The notes under the pieces were generated by a model. That model did no database searches, was not told the DNA's origin, and saw only the letters and a program-made list of their open reading frames with translations. Position numbers and translations under genes: made by a program. Below are positions 43,198-53,117 of a stretch of 64,000 nucleotides of DNA, piece after piece. Origin of the DNA: Linnemannia schmuckeri. Taxonomy: Eukaryota > Mortierellomycota > Mortierellomycetes > Mortierellales > Mortierellaceae. Where the stretch lies: NCBI GenBank assembly GCA_029449235.1, contig JANATG010000017.1, positions 388,001 to 452,000 on the forward strand. The letters run 5' to 3'. Each line of letters opens with the position of its first letter. The stretch's first letter is position 1.

Positions 43198-43420
43198 TGT
43201 TGCGGTACGGGGTTTTTATTTTCATTTTACCCGTCTTTTTATTTAACGAAGAAGTGCATTCACCTCCGTGGTTAATCATCACCTCCGTGATAATTACCAC
43301 TTCCGTTATTTATTATCACCTCCGTGATTATTTGTCACATCCGTGGTTAAATACCACTCAGTGGTGTAAAATAAAGAAACAACTCTTTCTTCTCGTTGAC
43401 TACAGACCCCATACTTCTCA
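43198..43420 (+). repeat. Solo LTR of the Ty3/Gypsy family
   Basis: 223 bp, TGTTGCGG...TTCTCA, near-identical to the LTR at 4693-4916 in opposite orientation. GGGTG occurs immediately right (43421-43425) and one base left of the LTR (43192-43196), the likely 5-bp target duplication. It arose by LTR-LTR recombination. Confidence 0.9.
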
Positions 43421-43470
43421 GGGTGCAATTCTGGTTCAAGTCACCTGTCTTTTTTCTTTCAGTTGCGATA

Positions 43471-43740
43471 ATGGTTGGCGATGCCGAATGAAATGACGGC
43501 TAAAGCCTATTATTCGACACCGCCAAGGGACTCTAGATGTGTGTGTCTTTCTTTAATATCATCACGTGAAACTCCAGAAAAAAAAATGAATAAACGAAGT
43601 GAAAAGGGACTCTAGCCTGCAATCTTTTGCTTCTCTATCTATGACTAGAACTGGGCGGGAACGGGTGGGCACATCTAGAGTCCCTTGGCGGTGTCGAATA
43701 ATAGGCTTTAGCCGTCATTTCATTCGGCATCACCAACCAT
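43471..43740. mobile_element. Solo DIRS-type terminal hairpin, 270 bp
   Basis: Inverted arms of about 70 bp (43471-43541 and 43669-43740) contain the same GCCGAATG-AATGACGGCTAAAGCC core as the DIRS right end. The loop also matches the DIRS 3' end (TGTGTGTCTTTCTTTA on the left; GGGTGGGCACATCTAGAGTC on the right). It corresponds to the stretch from the right half of the internal complementary region to the right end of a related DIRS subfamily, without coding sequence. Confidence 0.8.
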
Positions 43741-43990
43741 AAGGCCGAAGTTAATTGATTATGGTATACATCAGCTATCACTGAATGTGATCAAAAAAGG
43801 GAGGGATCAAAGAGGGGACAAGAATGATATAACAGTACATTCATCAAATGATCAAGACGGGGGATGAAAAAGGCCAAGTAATGAGAAAGATCAAGGGATG
43901 AAGAAAAGACCAGTGAAGGATCAAGGGATTGTAAAAATCAAGGGACAACATCAAGGAGCAATGTCAAAAAACAGTGACAAGGGAAAAGAG
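43741..43990 (+). repeat. Purine-rich tract (ATCAAGGG type)
   Basis: Degenerate repeats of GATCAAGGGA/GGGACAA on the plus strand. Like the tracts at 33.3, 45, 46.5 and 60.5 kb, but with no convincing 28S fragment after it. Confidence 0.5.
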
Positions 43991-44232
43991 CAGGATAAGA
44001 ACTGATGGGCTGTCATCCTCTTTAGCTTTCTCTTTACAGCTGGCCTTGACTTTTTGAAGCCCCTGTCTTTTCTTAAGCTTCTCGCTCTCCTTGGCGTGTT
44101 CTTTGAACCGTCTGCCTGCCTCTCCGCCCTTTCAGCATATTTCATATTTTCAGCGTCCCTTCTTCGAAACGCCCTTGATCGTTTTCTCGCTCCACCCACT
44201 CGCTTTTGGCGTACCGTACCATTTCCCTCCAT
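43951..44232 (-). CDS. Hypothetical very basic ORF
   Basis: 93-aa frame from ATG 44232, Lys/Arg-rich (RKRSRAFRRRDAENMKYAER), no recognised domain, overlapping a purine-rich tract at its 3' end. It could be an exon or chance. Listed with low confidence. Confidence 0.18.
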   Translation of the reverse strand: MEGNGTVRQKRVGGARKRSRAFRRRDAENMKYAERAERQADGSKNTPRRARSLRKDRGFKKSRPAVKRKLKRMTAHQFLSCSFPLSLFFDIAP

Positions 44233-44239
44233 CCCTTTG

Positions 44240-45379
44240 CCTTGTGTCAGCCGCTGTAATTCTGAAAGCTTTCATTATGGTCTGCAGCAGAGTTTTACAG
44301 CTTCGCCACGAGATGAACTAGCGAGAACTTATTTGGTAGGATTTGCAGTCATTGTCTTCTCTCACAATGCGAAGGAGCAGGAAGGAATTAAAATGGCAGT
44401 TGCTTTGATTTTGCAAAGATGTGCCATAATCGCAGAAATTAAAACAGTTTTGCACTGCAATAGCAGGAGACAAAGTCAGTGGAATCGAGGGCAAGGACGG
44501 AGGTTGGAGCAACGCTGATGTTTATTGTACAAGGGAGTTGGGGTATTTATATATGCTAAGTTATGGCGCCGGAATGGAGGTGATGTGGTTAATGTGGTTA
44601 GATGGTTAGGTGGTTGTGTGGTTGGTGTGGATAGATGGAGTAGGCTATTAATATGCAATCGGTTGCATGCACCTTATTGTATATCGATGAAGGGATACTG
44701 GGAAGCGAAAAAGAACAGGAGAATTCGAGAAAACGGGATACAGAGGTGTTTAGAGGAGGTAGGACGCAAACATAAAGATCAAGGAGGTACCGGGGGAATA
44801 GGGGTAGAGGAAAAGACAGGAGTTACATCCTCAAAGAAAAGGTACTATAGCCAGCGTTCCTTGAAAAGGTTCACAGGTAGTACAAATAGCTAAAAGAATA
44901 CACCGAAAAATGAAGAAAGAGATGTGAGGGGGCCCAAGAATAGCAATGAGGACGAGCGAGGGCGAATAGCGAGGAGAAAAAGGAAAAAGAAGGAAGAAGG
45001 AGGAAAAAGAAGGGACGACCAGAAGACCAAGAGCGTGCAGAAAACACGTCCGCGAAGACACACTGTGAAAAAGAAGCATCAAGGCAAAAATATCAAGGAT
45101 GTTAAAAACATTTAAGCATGACAGGAAAATCAAGGGCAGGCTAGGAGAATACAAAAAGGGATACAAAAAAAAGGTCTACAGGGCTCACAGACAAAGAAAA
45201 GGGAGATGTTGAAAAAGAACAGCCTGTGCTGGAAAATCAAGGAGCAGAGTGGCTGGAAAGGTACTCCCGAAAGGTAAAAGGGGACACTGGAGAAAGGGGC
45301 AGAACGCTAGAAGGAGGTACAAGTAGAACAGAGGAGGTAAACTAGGCCAGAAAGAAAGGGTAACATCCATGTTTATGCG
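44240..45379 (+). repeat. Long purine-rich, repeat-poor tract
   Basis: The plus strand is strongly A/G-rich, especially 44890-45350, with GT-rich repeats at 44575-44640 (GGTTAGATGGTTAGGTGGTT). No gene recognised. Confidence 0.45.
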
Positions 45380-45413
45380 TCTAGTTTGGGCAACCAAGCG
45401 CTTATAGCGACGT
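45380..45413 (+). rRNA. 28S rRNA domain V fragment E (short, uncertain)
   Basis: CTAGTTTGGGCAACCAAGCG followed by CTTATAGCGACG resembles the start of the other 28S fragments but stops after about 34 nt. Confidence 0.4.
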
Positions 45414-45512
45414 ATGTAAGAGTAAAACTACGACGAACGCAAGCAAAAGTGAAGCAAAAGGGGAAGACAAGTAGTCGTTTTTTTCTTGAAAAGAACAAGA
45501 TGGTAGATGTTT

Positions 45513-45941
45513 TTATCTGTGGAAGAAAAAGTCCTCTGAGAACTCGTGACAAGGCTCAGGCTTGTCCCAAGCGACGCGGACATGGTAAGGGACATCCTTC
45601 TGAGCGGAAGTGAGCCATTCCTCTTTGAGTGTAAAGTGGAACTTAGAGCTGGGATTCTCGAGGTCACGGCCACGAGCACGACCCAGATACTTTTTGAACG
45701 CAGGCTTGGGATGATTCTTCTCAATGTAGATCTTGGTGTAAGGGTTGAGCCTCTTCCACTTCTCGTCGCGGATGTAAATGTCGACAGTTAGCTCTTCCCC
45801 GACCGTGTAGTTGTCATAGTTCGGGGATGTTACAACCATGATCCTAGCACATGCGTCATCCATAGCATAGACAGGGTACCACAGAGAAAGAACGCTCAGA
45901 AGAGTGATCAGCACAGAAAGGATCCAGTGTTTGTTGGTCAT
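45513..45941 (-). CDS. Small secreted beta-sandwich protein, KNH/Kre9-like
   Basis: 142 aa from ATG 45941 with a signal peptide (ILSVLITLLSVLSLWYPVYA) and a single compact domain: IMVVTSPNYDNYTVGEELTV resembles the N-terminal repeat of yeast cell-wall synthesis KRE9/KNH1 (PF10342 type). Three Cys in the mature part. No GPI tail. The TATA box at 46448-46456 and a putative 5'UTR intron (45962-46396, GTAAGC...AAATAG) precede it. Function probably extracellular or cell-wall related; not proven. Confidence 0.72.
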   Translation of the reverse strand: MTNKHWILSVLITLLSVLSLWYPVYAMDDACARIMVVTSPNYDNYTVGEELTVDIYIRDEKWKRLNPYTKIYIEKNHPKPAFKKYLGRARGRDLENPSSKFHFTLKEEWLTSAQKDVPYHVRVAWDKPEPCHEFSEDFFFHR

Positions 45942-46447
45942 TGTATATTTGGATGAAAAATCTATTTAGTTATTGATGAAATAATATATTTAAGTCAGCG
46001 GCGAATATAATCCAGTTGTGAGATTGTAGACCAGACTGACGTATCGAATCTACATTGTACACTCCTCTAAATTGATGTCGTCGGGACTGAAGGTTTTGTA
46101 TCGGCTTAGAGGGGATGTTGGGCAGGAGGGATAGGTTGGCGGAGAACAGAGGGTCGGGGCCAGACGAAAGTATCGTCTTAGAGAGGATATCGGTTTATAG
46201 AGTATTGGTTTAGAGGGGTTTGACTGTAGAGAATAACCAATGAGCTGAGTGCAAGGTATTTATCTTGCTTCTGTGGTTCAAGAGTGGTGAGGACTTTGGA
46301 TGATGCGAACAGTACATTTTGTTTCAGACGTCACAGATGTAATCAGATTTAGCCTCAGGTGTAGAGAGGAGAGCATGAGAAAGAGTTTTGCTTACCTTGT
46401 TTGCTTCTGTGAATGCTGAATAAGGCGAAAAGGGAAGATAATGAGTC

Positions 46448-46456
46448 CTTTATATA
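46448..46456 (-). promoter_or_regulatory. TATA box of the KNH-like gene
   Basis: TATATAAAG on the minus strand, about 50 bp before the GTAAGC donor (first base 46396). Confidence 0.5.
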
Positions 46457-46489
46457 TCAAAGGGAAATGTATCTTTACTTTATGAAGTG

Positions 46490-46990
46490 AAGACAAGAGG
46501 CAGTACGTAGGGCAATCACTGAATTGTGAGGGATCAAGAGTAGGACAGTATCAGGATTACAGGGGGATCAAGGGCAGGAAAACAACACCAGGGCTGTATG
46601 GGAATCAAGAATAGGACAGTATCAGAATTACGGGAGGATCAAGGGCAGGAAAACAATGCGAGGGATGTATGGGAATCGAGAATAGGACAACATCACAATG
46701 TGGGACGAGCAAGGATAGGAGCACTATATATGATAATAATCAACGCGGAAGAATCACAAGTAAGGCAAGACCGGACAGATATGACACTAGGGCGCTGGGA
46801 AAGGTGGGCAAAATACCAGGAGGTTGACGTGACAAGGCTCTAAAACAGAGAGAAAAGTGCAGTAATGGAAAGGCGCAAAGATGGATAAAAGAAGACTGTA
46901 GGGAGTGGCAGAAAAAGGGAAGGATAGAGAGAGGTAAAATGTAAGGAGCACAAAGAGATATCGAGGGCCTGCGCTGGAGAAAAAAAGGCA
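46490..46990 (+). repeat. Purine-rich tract with ~60-90 bp repeats
   Basis: Three related units with GGGATCAAG(A/G)(G/A)TAGGACAGTATCAG and GGATCAAGGGCAGGAAAACAA at about 46530, 46605 and 46640, then purine-rich unique sequence directly up to 28S fragment C. Confidence 0.55.
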
Positions 46991-46994
46991 AGAG

Positions 46995-47066
46995 GGGTAA
47001 CTGGCTTGCGGGGCCCAAGCGTTCATAGCGACGTTGCTTTTTGATCCTTTGATGTCAGCTCTTTCT
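46995..47066 (+). rRNA. 28S rRNA domain V fragment C (non-functional)
   Basis: GGTAACTGGCTTGCGG, CCAAGCGTTCATAGCGACGT, TGCTTTTTGATCC and GATGTCAGCTC match 28S domain V closely. Homology ends near TTTCTC. Confidence 0.75.
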
Positions 47067-48500
47067 CTCCTCCCTGTAGGAGATTTCAGGGGCGCACCCG
47101 TGCGAACTATTCATCTCATTGTACAAAGATTCACGTGTTACTTAAGGGGCCCATAAGTTTGGCATTTATGCAGTAAGCAGCGTCTCTGTTAATCAATGTT
47201 TCTGATCTTTGCTTGCTGGGTGCTCCTGGCTATAGGATCTTGAGTGATTGGAGGGACAGATCAGCGACAGGCAAAGAGCGTTTGTTTTGGTAGTACAGCT
47301 GTAAGATCAGTGCACGAGAGGAGAACACAAGAGAGAGAGGTCAGGCGCACACAACAGAGAGTCCCTCTTGCCTGTTGCTGCTCATCTTCCTCATCCCTAA
47401 CTTGAACAAACAACTATATTCTAACAATGTTTATTAGTTCAGCGTTAGCACAGGCGTGAGAATGCTGTGGAGGAGAGGGGGTAGCCATAGGCTGGAGAGA
47501 GAGGCCGACAGAAGGATAATGTTAGACAAGCACTAGTCTCTCTATAATACAGTGTTAATTCAGCATAAGTACAGTTGTTAGGACAGTGGATGAGGAGAAT
47601 TAGCGACAAGCCGGAGGGTCGATAGTGGCAGGCTGGAGGGTGGACAGCGACGGGCTGGAGGGGAGATCTCGACAGTTAGAACAGGCGTTCGTGTTATGTG
47701 AGTTCAGTGCTAGTACAGGCGTGAGAACGGGGGGTCGGGAGGTCGGAGGGTCGTGGAAGGGCAGTGGAGGGCAGTGGAGGGGGCACAAAGAGAGGGAGGT
47801 CAAGGGAACACAAAGGGGGGTCATAGGAGAGCATTGGAGAAAGGGGGCAGGAGAACACGAGAGAGGGTCATGGGAGTCCAGTGGAGGGCAGTGGAGGGGT
47901 GCACACAAGAGAGGGGGCTCAGGGGCACACAAGAGAGAGTAGTCAGGGGTACACAAGAGAGGGTCGTGGGAGGGCAGTGGAGGGCAATGGAGTACAATGG
48001 AGCTGTGGAGGGCTGTGGAAGGCTGTAGAGTGTAGTATTTCACCAGTGCGCACTTTTTATCACAGCGCGCAGTTGGTGAGGTGGAAAGCAGTGGAGTGTG
48101 TTAGTTCAGAGCGAGGGCTTTGCGAAAGCCACGGGATGAAGGGGAGTATCGACAGGTGGGAGGGAGAACGGCGAGACAGAGGGAGAGAGACACAAGGGAA
48201 TGGATGGAAACACTGGCTAGAAACTTGATGGGCTAAATGATGAAAGTCCCATTTGCAAGGACAAGTTATGATTGCAGTTGTGGACTCGTAGTTGAGGATC
48301 CGAGGAGGGAATTGGAAATTATCGCATATATAACGTCGGAATTGTCAGAGTCGCTGCCTGCCTACAGCAAACGAAAAACTGACCCTTGGACAAAAGTTGT
48401 GAAAGACTAAGATCCCTCTCACCTGCACGCCCAAGTAGCGCGAGTCTCGATGGCATGTGTTCATGATAATGATCAACCCATTGCGCGAGATGGCCGAGCG
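47067..48500 (+). repeat. GA-rich region with minisatellite
   Basis: From 47755 to 48030 the plus strand carries degenerate repeats of ACACAAGAGAGGG and GGGCAGTGGAGGGCAGTGGA. Open frames on both strands here are low complexity. No gene recognised in 47067-48500. Confidence 0.55.
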
Positions 48501-48503
48501 ATG

Positions 48504-48606
48504 TTTTGATTAACTTGTCTTCAAGTGTTCTCCGTACTGGAGTGGCGTGGCGCAGTGGTTCATTTTTTTTCCTTAGGTTTTGCCGAATGGTTGGAATTCA
48601 CCCCTT
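48504..48606 (+). ncRNA. tRNA-like remnant(s)
   Basis: ATGGCCGAGCG (48508-48518) and TGGCGCAGTGGTT (48549-48561) look like A boxes, and GGTTGGAATTCACC near 48590 like a B box. No acceptable cloverleaf could be drawn by eye. Probably Pol III-derived debris or a SINE piece. Confidence 0.25.
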
Positions 48607-48638
48607 AAGCCAACAGCCCAACTAAAAGAAAGGAAAAT

Positions 48639-48777
48639 TACAGCACGGAGTATTCCCATGTGGTCGCCCACCATAGTACTGACTAGCGTTTCTGATTGGA
48701 TGGAAATTAGCGCTATCAGCTGGTTAACTGCGTAGATCAGACAGGATGCGGTGCTCTCAGCTGTGTATGGCCGTAAT
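48639..48777 (-). rRNA. 5S rRNA gene or pseudogene with an insertion of about 24 bp
   Basis: The minus strand reads TTACGGCCATACACAGC, CACCGCATCCTGTCTGATCT, GCAGTTAACCAGCTG, then after extra bases CAGTACTATGGTGGGCGACC, ACATGGGAATACTCCGTGCT, following fungal 5S order to the 3' end. About 24 nt (near 48692-48716) are inserted before the CAGTACTATGG part, bounded by repeated CGCTA. A T-rich ATTTTCC follows the 3' end. Probably non-functional because of the insertion. Confidence 0.65.
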
Positions 48778-48948
48778 TTGATAGTCAGGGTTTGAGCTCA
48801 GTATATGTATCGCTGGTCGATTGGTGAGGGGAGGAAAGGCTATGGTCGGGCTGTCGAGTGCATACGGATCAACCATGCTCCAACAAGGAGTAGTTACATA
48901 TTTTGTGAAGAATGTACTTGTACTCTTGCCAGATTACCATTCGCGAGG

Positions 48949-48956
48949 TATATAAG
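48949..48956 (+). promoter_or_regulatory. TATA box of the cupin gene
   Basis: TATATAAG 113 bp upstream of the ATG at 49069. Confidence 0.6.
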
Positions 48957-49068
48957 GGCATGCTCATCTTCATGAGAATCATCTCTTCCCACATTATCTC
49001 ACTAACATCTGCCCAGCTCGTACTTCCTTACCACTTTCGACACTTTTAACAAGCAAGCAACCACCATT

Positions 49069-49866
49069 ATGGTCAACTTTCTCCCTCTGGCTCACGTAGT
49101 CACCCTCATTGCCGCCGCCGCCGCCTCGCCCCTCGCCCGCTACCAGTCCGACCCCTCCCCCAGCGGCTTCAACAGCAACACCAACGCCTCCCCCGCCCTC
49201 AAGGCGGCCCTGACCGGGGCCGCGAGCTACAGCGACCGCCAGGCGATCCTCTTCACCGAACCGCCGAACGCCACCAATATCACCTTCACCTTCATCAACA
49301 ACACCGTCACCGACGGCACAGGCGGCACCATTGCGCTCTCGACCGTCAACAACTTCCCTGCCCTCATCGGCACCGAGGTCGCCATGGCAGTCGGCTTCGT
49401 TAACCCGTGCGGGCTCAACGTGCCGCACTCGCACCCGCGCGCCAACGAATTCCTCACCGTTATCCAGGGCGAGCTCGTCGCCGGGCTGGTCCTCGAGCTC
49501 AATGACGGCGGTGGCGGCCACGTCGTCGGCCAGTCGGCGCCGGTCAACGGGCCCATCCCGCAGGTCAACGTCACGCTCTCCAATTACACGGGCATGCTCT
49601 TCCCGCAGGGTGAGACGCACTTCCAGTTCAACCCGACGTGCGAGCCCGCGCTGTTCGTGGCCGCGTTTGACAGCTCGGATCCCGGGCGTACACAGATCGC
49701 GCGCAACTTCTTCTCTAACATGCCTGACGAGGTGATCATCTCGGCGGTGGGGAACGACCTGGAGATGCTGGATGCGAAGCAGATCGCTAGGTTTCGGGAT
49801 AACATCCCGACTTCGTTTGCCGTGGTCATGGAAGAGTGTGCGGTGAGGTGCGGGCTTCCCCACTGA
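49069..49866 (+). CDS. Germin-like/spherulin-type cupin, secreted
   Basis: 265 aa from ATG 49069 with a signal peptide (MVNFLPLAHVVTLIAAAAA). A single cupin_1 barrel has both metal motifs: HSHPRANEFLTVIQGEL (His, His, Glu) and MLFPQGETHFQFN (third His). Several Asn sequons (NATNITF, NNTV, NVTL). Germin-like proteins are extracellular manganese proteins, some with oxalate oxidase or superoxide dismutase activity; activity is not predictable here. The gene is very GC-rich with mostly C/G-ending codons, unlike its AT-rich surroundings and the CotH or GST genes. That may mean high expression or transfer. No introns. Confidence 0.92.
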   Translation: MVNFLPLAHVVTLIAAAAASPLARYQSDPSPSGFNSNTNASPALKAALTGAASYSDRQAILFTEPPNATNITFTFINNTVTDGTGGTIALSTVNNFPALIGTEVAMAVGFVNPCGLNVPHSHPRANEFLTVIQGELVAGLVLELNDGGGGHVVGQSAPVNGPIPQVNVTLSNYTGMLFPQGETHFQFNPTCEPALFVAAFDSSDPGRTQIARNFFSNMPDEVIISAVGNDLEMLDAKQIARFRDNIPTSFAVVMEECAVRCGLPH

Positions 49867-50748
49867 AGTCTGCACATCATGTCGGTCATGATTAGTAGAT
49901 CAAGCTGCCATCAAGTTGACATGGTATCGAATGTTCAAGAAGGAACACGCTTTTGTAGATTTAGATTCGCGAGATTGGGACTCTTCTGTTCAACACAGCT
50001 GGGGTCCATTTACAGTCATTTTCACATAAAAGGCCCACTAGTCAATTCAATTTGGCCATGATTAGTCAGAGCAAACTTCCCAACTTAATTTTGATCTTGG
50101 TCCTCGTCGCCAAATCAAATTGGCTATTGCTTTTTTGAGAATATTTTGGCCACTTTATTCAGACAATTTTGTCAGGGTAGTCGACATTGTTTTGGCCTGC
50201 GTCGTCAGTTCGATTTTGGCCAGCCACGATTTTAAATTACAGTAGCCAGTTGAAGTGCTCAGCATAGCCGAGCGTGTCCGCCTTTCCCGTCATATTAATT
50301 TTGCCATTTGATCGCGATCGGCTTCGCCCGTTGCACTCCTTTGTTTTTGGCCATCCCTCCACTCGCGTTTCGTGCTTGCCAAAACATATGCGCTCTCTGG
50401 CTCTGACCCTTGCCTGACCTACTGTGACCTCTTCCTCTGACCCGCCTCTTTGAATAAACACTCCTATCTTCCCAGTTTCCACACTCTCACCCCCCCTCCC
50501 CAGCCTTCTCATCCCTCCTCTTTATCTTCTTAAATAACTATTGAGCGTCCTAAGACTACACATAGCCCTAACACTACCAACGACGCGTTCTTCGTTCACG
50601 ACGATGTGCTTTCTGTTGGAGCAGCCTCCACTCAAGTTATTGTAGACAGCCAAGTGATGTTCCTAGACGTCAATGTCTTTATACCTCTTCCTCGGTCACT
50701 GCAATTGGTAATACCAGCTCCTTCCTTGACCACGACAAAGGTGATGAT
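49867..50748. other. Intergenic, no gene recognised
   Basis: AT-rich with repeated TTTTGGCCA-type words (50020-50225). No coding frame of note; no RNA gene seen. Confidence 0.4.
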
Positions 50749-52723
50749 ATGGACGAGACTGCCTTGAATGAGTTAGATGGAATTAGCTCGCATTTGGAAG
50801 CTGCCAGCAATGCTGTAAAGGAGAAACGGTACTTCAAAAAGGCACGCAAGAACTACAGTTATTATCTTATTGCCGCCAAGCGGTTTGCCAAGGAGCAAGA
50901 ATAACCAAATGTCTTTGATACCATCAATCGCAACATACCTAAGCTCGTTACAGCCTTTGTTGCCTCCAAGTGCGACCCACAAACTGATAGCGGCAACGAA
51001 CCTGTGTCCTATAAGACCGCGAAGCAACCCAAAGCGCTCCCAAGCTGTATACCGCGACGAACACGGTTGCCTGGGACCATGGACTATTGACCAAGTCACT
51101 GGTTGCAACAGGAAGAGATGTGAAAGAGGAAGAGATAAAAGGATGCTTTATTCAAGAAGGTTGTGATTTGTTATTTATAAGAATATCTGTGGGAACATAA
51201 ATCAAAATTTAGGTGGAGAGAGGAAGACGAGAAAGAAGGTCATTGTTGTTGACCCACTTTTTGAGCACACTAATTATAGAGAATTCTTCGTCAAGGAGAA
51301 AGTACCCTGTATTTCGTCACATATTGTGCTGGTGCGTGTAAAGGCAATCCTCTAGATTCCATTGCCTTTGACAATTGCATGAAATCTCTCAAGAACAGGG
51401 TTGATAAAGAAAACACCAACAAAAAAAACAAATTCTTGCCATGTTCCTCAAGGAGCTCAAGACTTTGATGGAATACCTGGACAAAGAAAGCGTCGTCGAG
51501 AGTGAGGGAAAAGGCATCTGCCTTTTCTTTCAAGTATACGCGTCGATGGTATTTTTTTGTGGGCAAGGTAACTCCTCCTCAGTCGACTTTCTGCTTCCAT
51601 TTCTTCTATCATAAACTCCCTCTCTTCATTTCTGGCGACTTCCGGCTTGCGAAAACTTGTAGAACATCCGAGCTGACCCCACTCAGAGGCAAAGACATCG
51701 AACGCGACAACAAAACGGACCAAGAGGACCCGTTCATGACTTTCACTCTTACTTTTCGTAAGACGAACCAGAATGACCCTACGAAGTGTAGGTTCTTTGA
51801 TCAACACCCACCTCTCTTTTGTTCTCCTCCATCTACTTCTTATAGCTCTACTTCTTATAGCTCTACTTCCTGATTCTTAACTCGCTTTCCTTGGGCACGT
51901 AGTCAACGCTAATGATTGCTATCCAACTTTCAGGGAGCCTCTGGCCGATTGCTATATGCGATTGACCAACTGGTTCAAGTACATTGAGGATCCAGCCAAC
52001 TACGGGCGTCCCCTTCAGTCCGAAGACTACATGTTCTCCTGCCTAGATAAAGAGGGTCGTGTCAAGTTGGATGAACCATGGAGTTCAGGCCGTGTTCTTA
52101 GCCTTCTCCCCAAGTACATCGAAGAGGCAGGGCTGTTGACCAACAAACCGAAGGGTAAGTTTTCGACATACTGTTTCCGTAGAGGTGGGGCTCAGCACTG
52201 GTGCATGTTTGCTGAGGATAGATGGTCATTAAAGCCTATCAAGTGGTGGGGAGAATGGAGAATGGTCGGAGGACTACCAGGAAAGAACGATCATGCGGTA
52301 TGTACTTGATGAGATCGGGATGTATGAGTATGGCTTCAGAGACCAGCGTGCACCGAGCAGGCAAAACTACCGTCATACTTCTTTTGTGGGTGCGCTAAGT
52401 GGCGACACGCCTCTTAATCTCAATCTGTTCAGGGAAGAATTCTCCAAGGTAGCAGTTGAAATTGAACAGCGTCTCCTTAGCAAACTCCCTCTTTGATTCT
52501 CCCAAAGACGGCTGAGCTTCTCACCCAGCATTCCATGGCGCAAGCATTGCCCTGGCTGTCGCCCGATCAGTCCCAAGGGTCTCTTTCTTCTGAGACCCTG
52601 GGCCAGCAGCGAATGAACCAACAAGTTTTGGCTCAGCAGCAGTATATGTGCAACAGTATGTTCCCACAACAGACATTCTTTATAGTCCTTTTGCCATTTA
52701 AATTCGCTTTACGGCATGAATAA
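50749..52723 (+). pseudogene. Crypton-like tyrosine recombinase, decayed
   Basis: ATG 50749 opens LEAASNAVKEKRYFKKARKN. After several stops come NPLDSIAFDNCMKSLKNRVD and FLKELKTLMEYLDKE. Introns are likely at about 51569-51648 and 51793-51899. The catalytic part has TSELTPLRGKDI (first Arg region), FSTYCFRRGGAQH (second Arg), IKWWGEW and MRYVLDEI (Tyr). A 7-bp tandem duplication (GGAGAAT twice, near 52251-52264) shifts the frame between WWGEW and the Tyr. A Gln-rich tail (LTQHSMAQALPWL...QQQ) continues to about 52700. There is no RT, so a Crypton-type DNA transposon fits better than DIRS. Confidence 0.75.
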
Positions 52724-53117
52724 AACACGCTAGAGCACAATACTTTCGTCGTGGTAGGGCTAGGTGAAATGCACTACAGTAATTGACCAGGGGGGTGGTC
52801 AAAATGGCAAAGATGGGAAATACTAGGCTAACGGAGCATTCTCAGCCAATCGTTTTGTTTCAGGTCAAAGATCACAGATACTAAACATCGCACAAATCCT
52901 ACACTCAAATCACCAATCATTTTGTCCCAAAGATGACGTTTTTTTTTCACTTTATCTTTAGTATCCTCTGATACCAAGCATAGTACACTCGGACCCTCAC
53001 GACTTGCACAAGACTTTCGTGGAGTAATCTTCATATATTTTCTTCCCATCTCCACCCCCTTCCTTCTTTTTTTTGTCCACTCCACCTCATCGGTCCCCTG
53101 CCAAATCCCTTCTCGCC

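Noticed and set aside
47600..48228. Several frames on both strands
   Set aside because: They come from GA-rich minisatellite DNA, are repetitive in every frame and have no recognisable domain.
48994..49875. 293-codon minus-strand frame opposite the cupin gene
   Set aside because: It is the antisense shadow of a GC-rich gene with few stop codons; the plus strand has a signal peptide and both cupin motifs.
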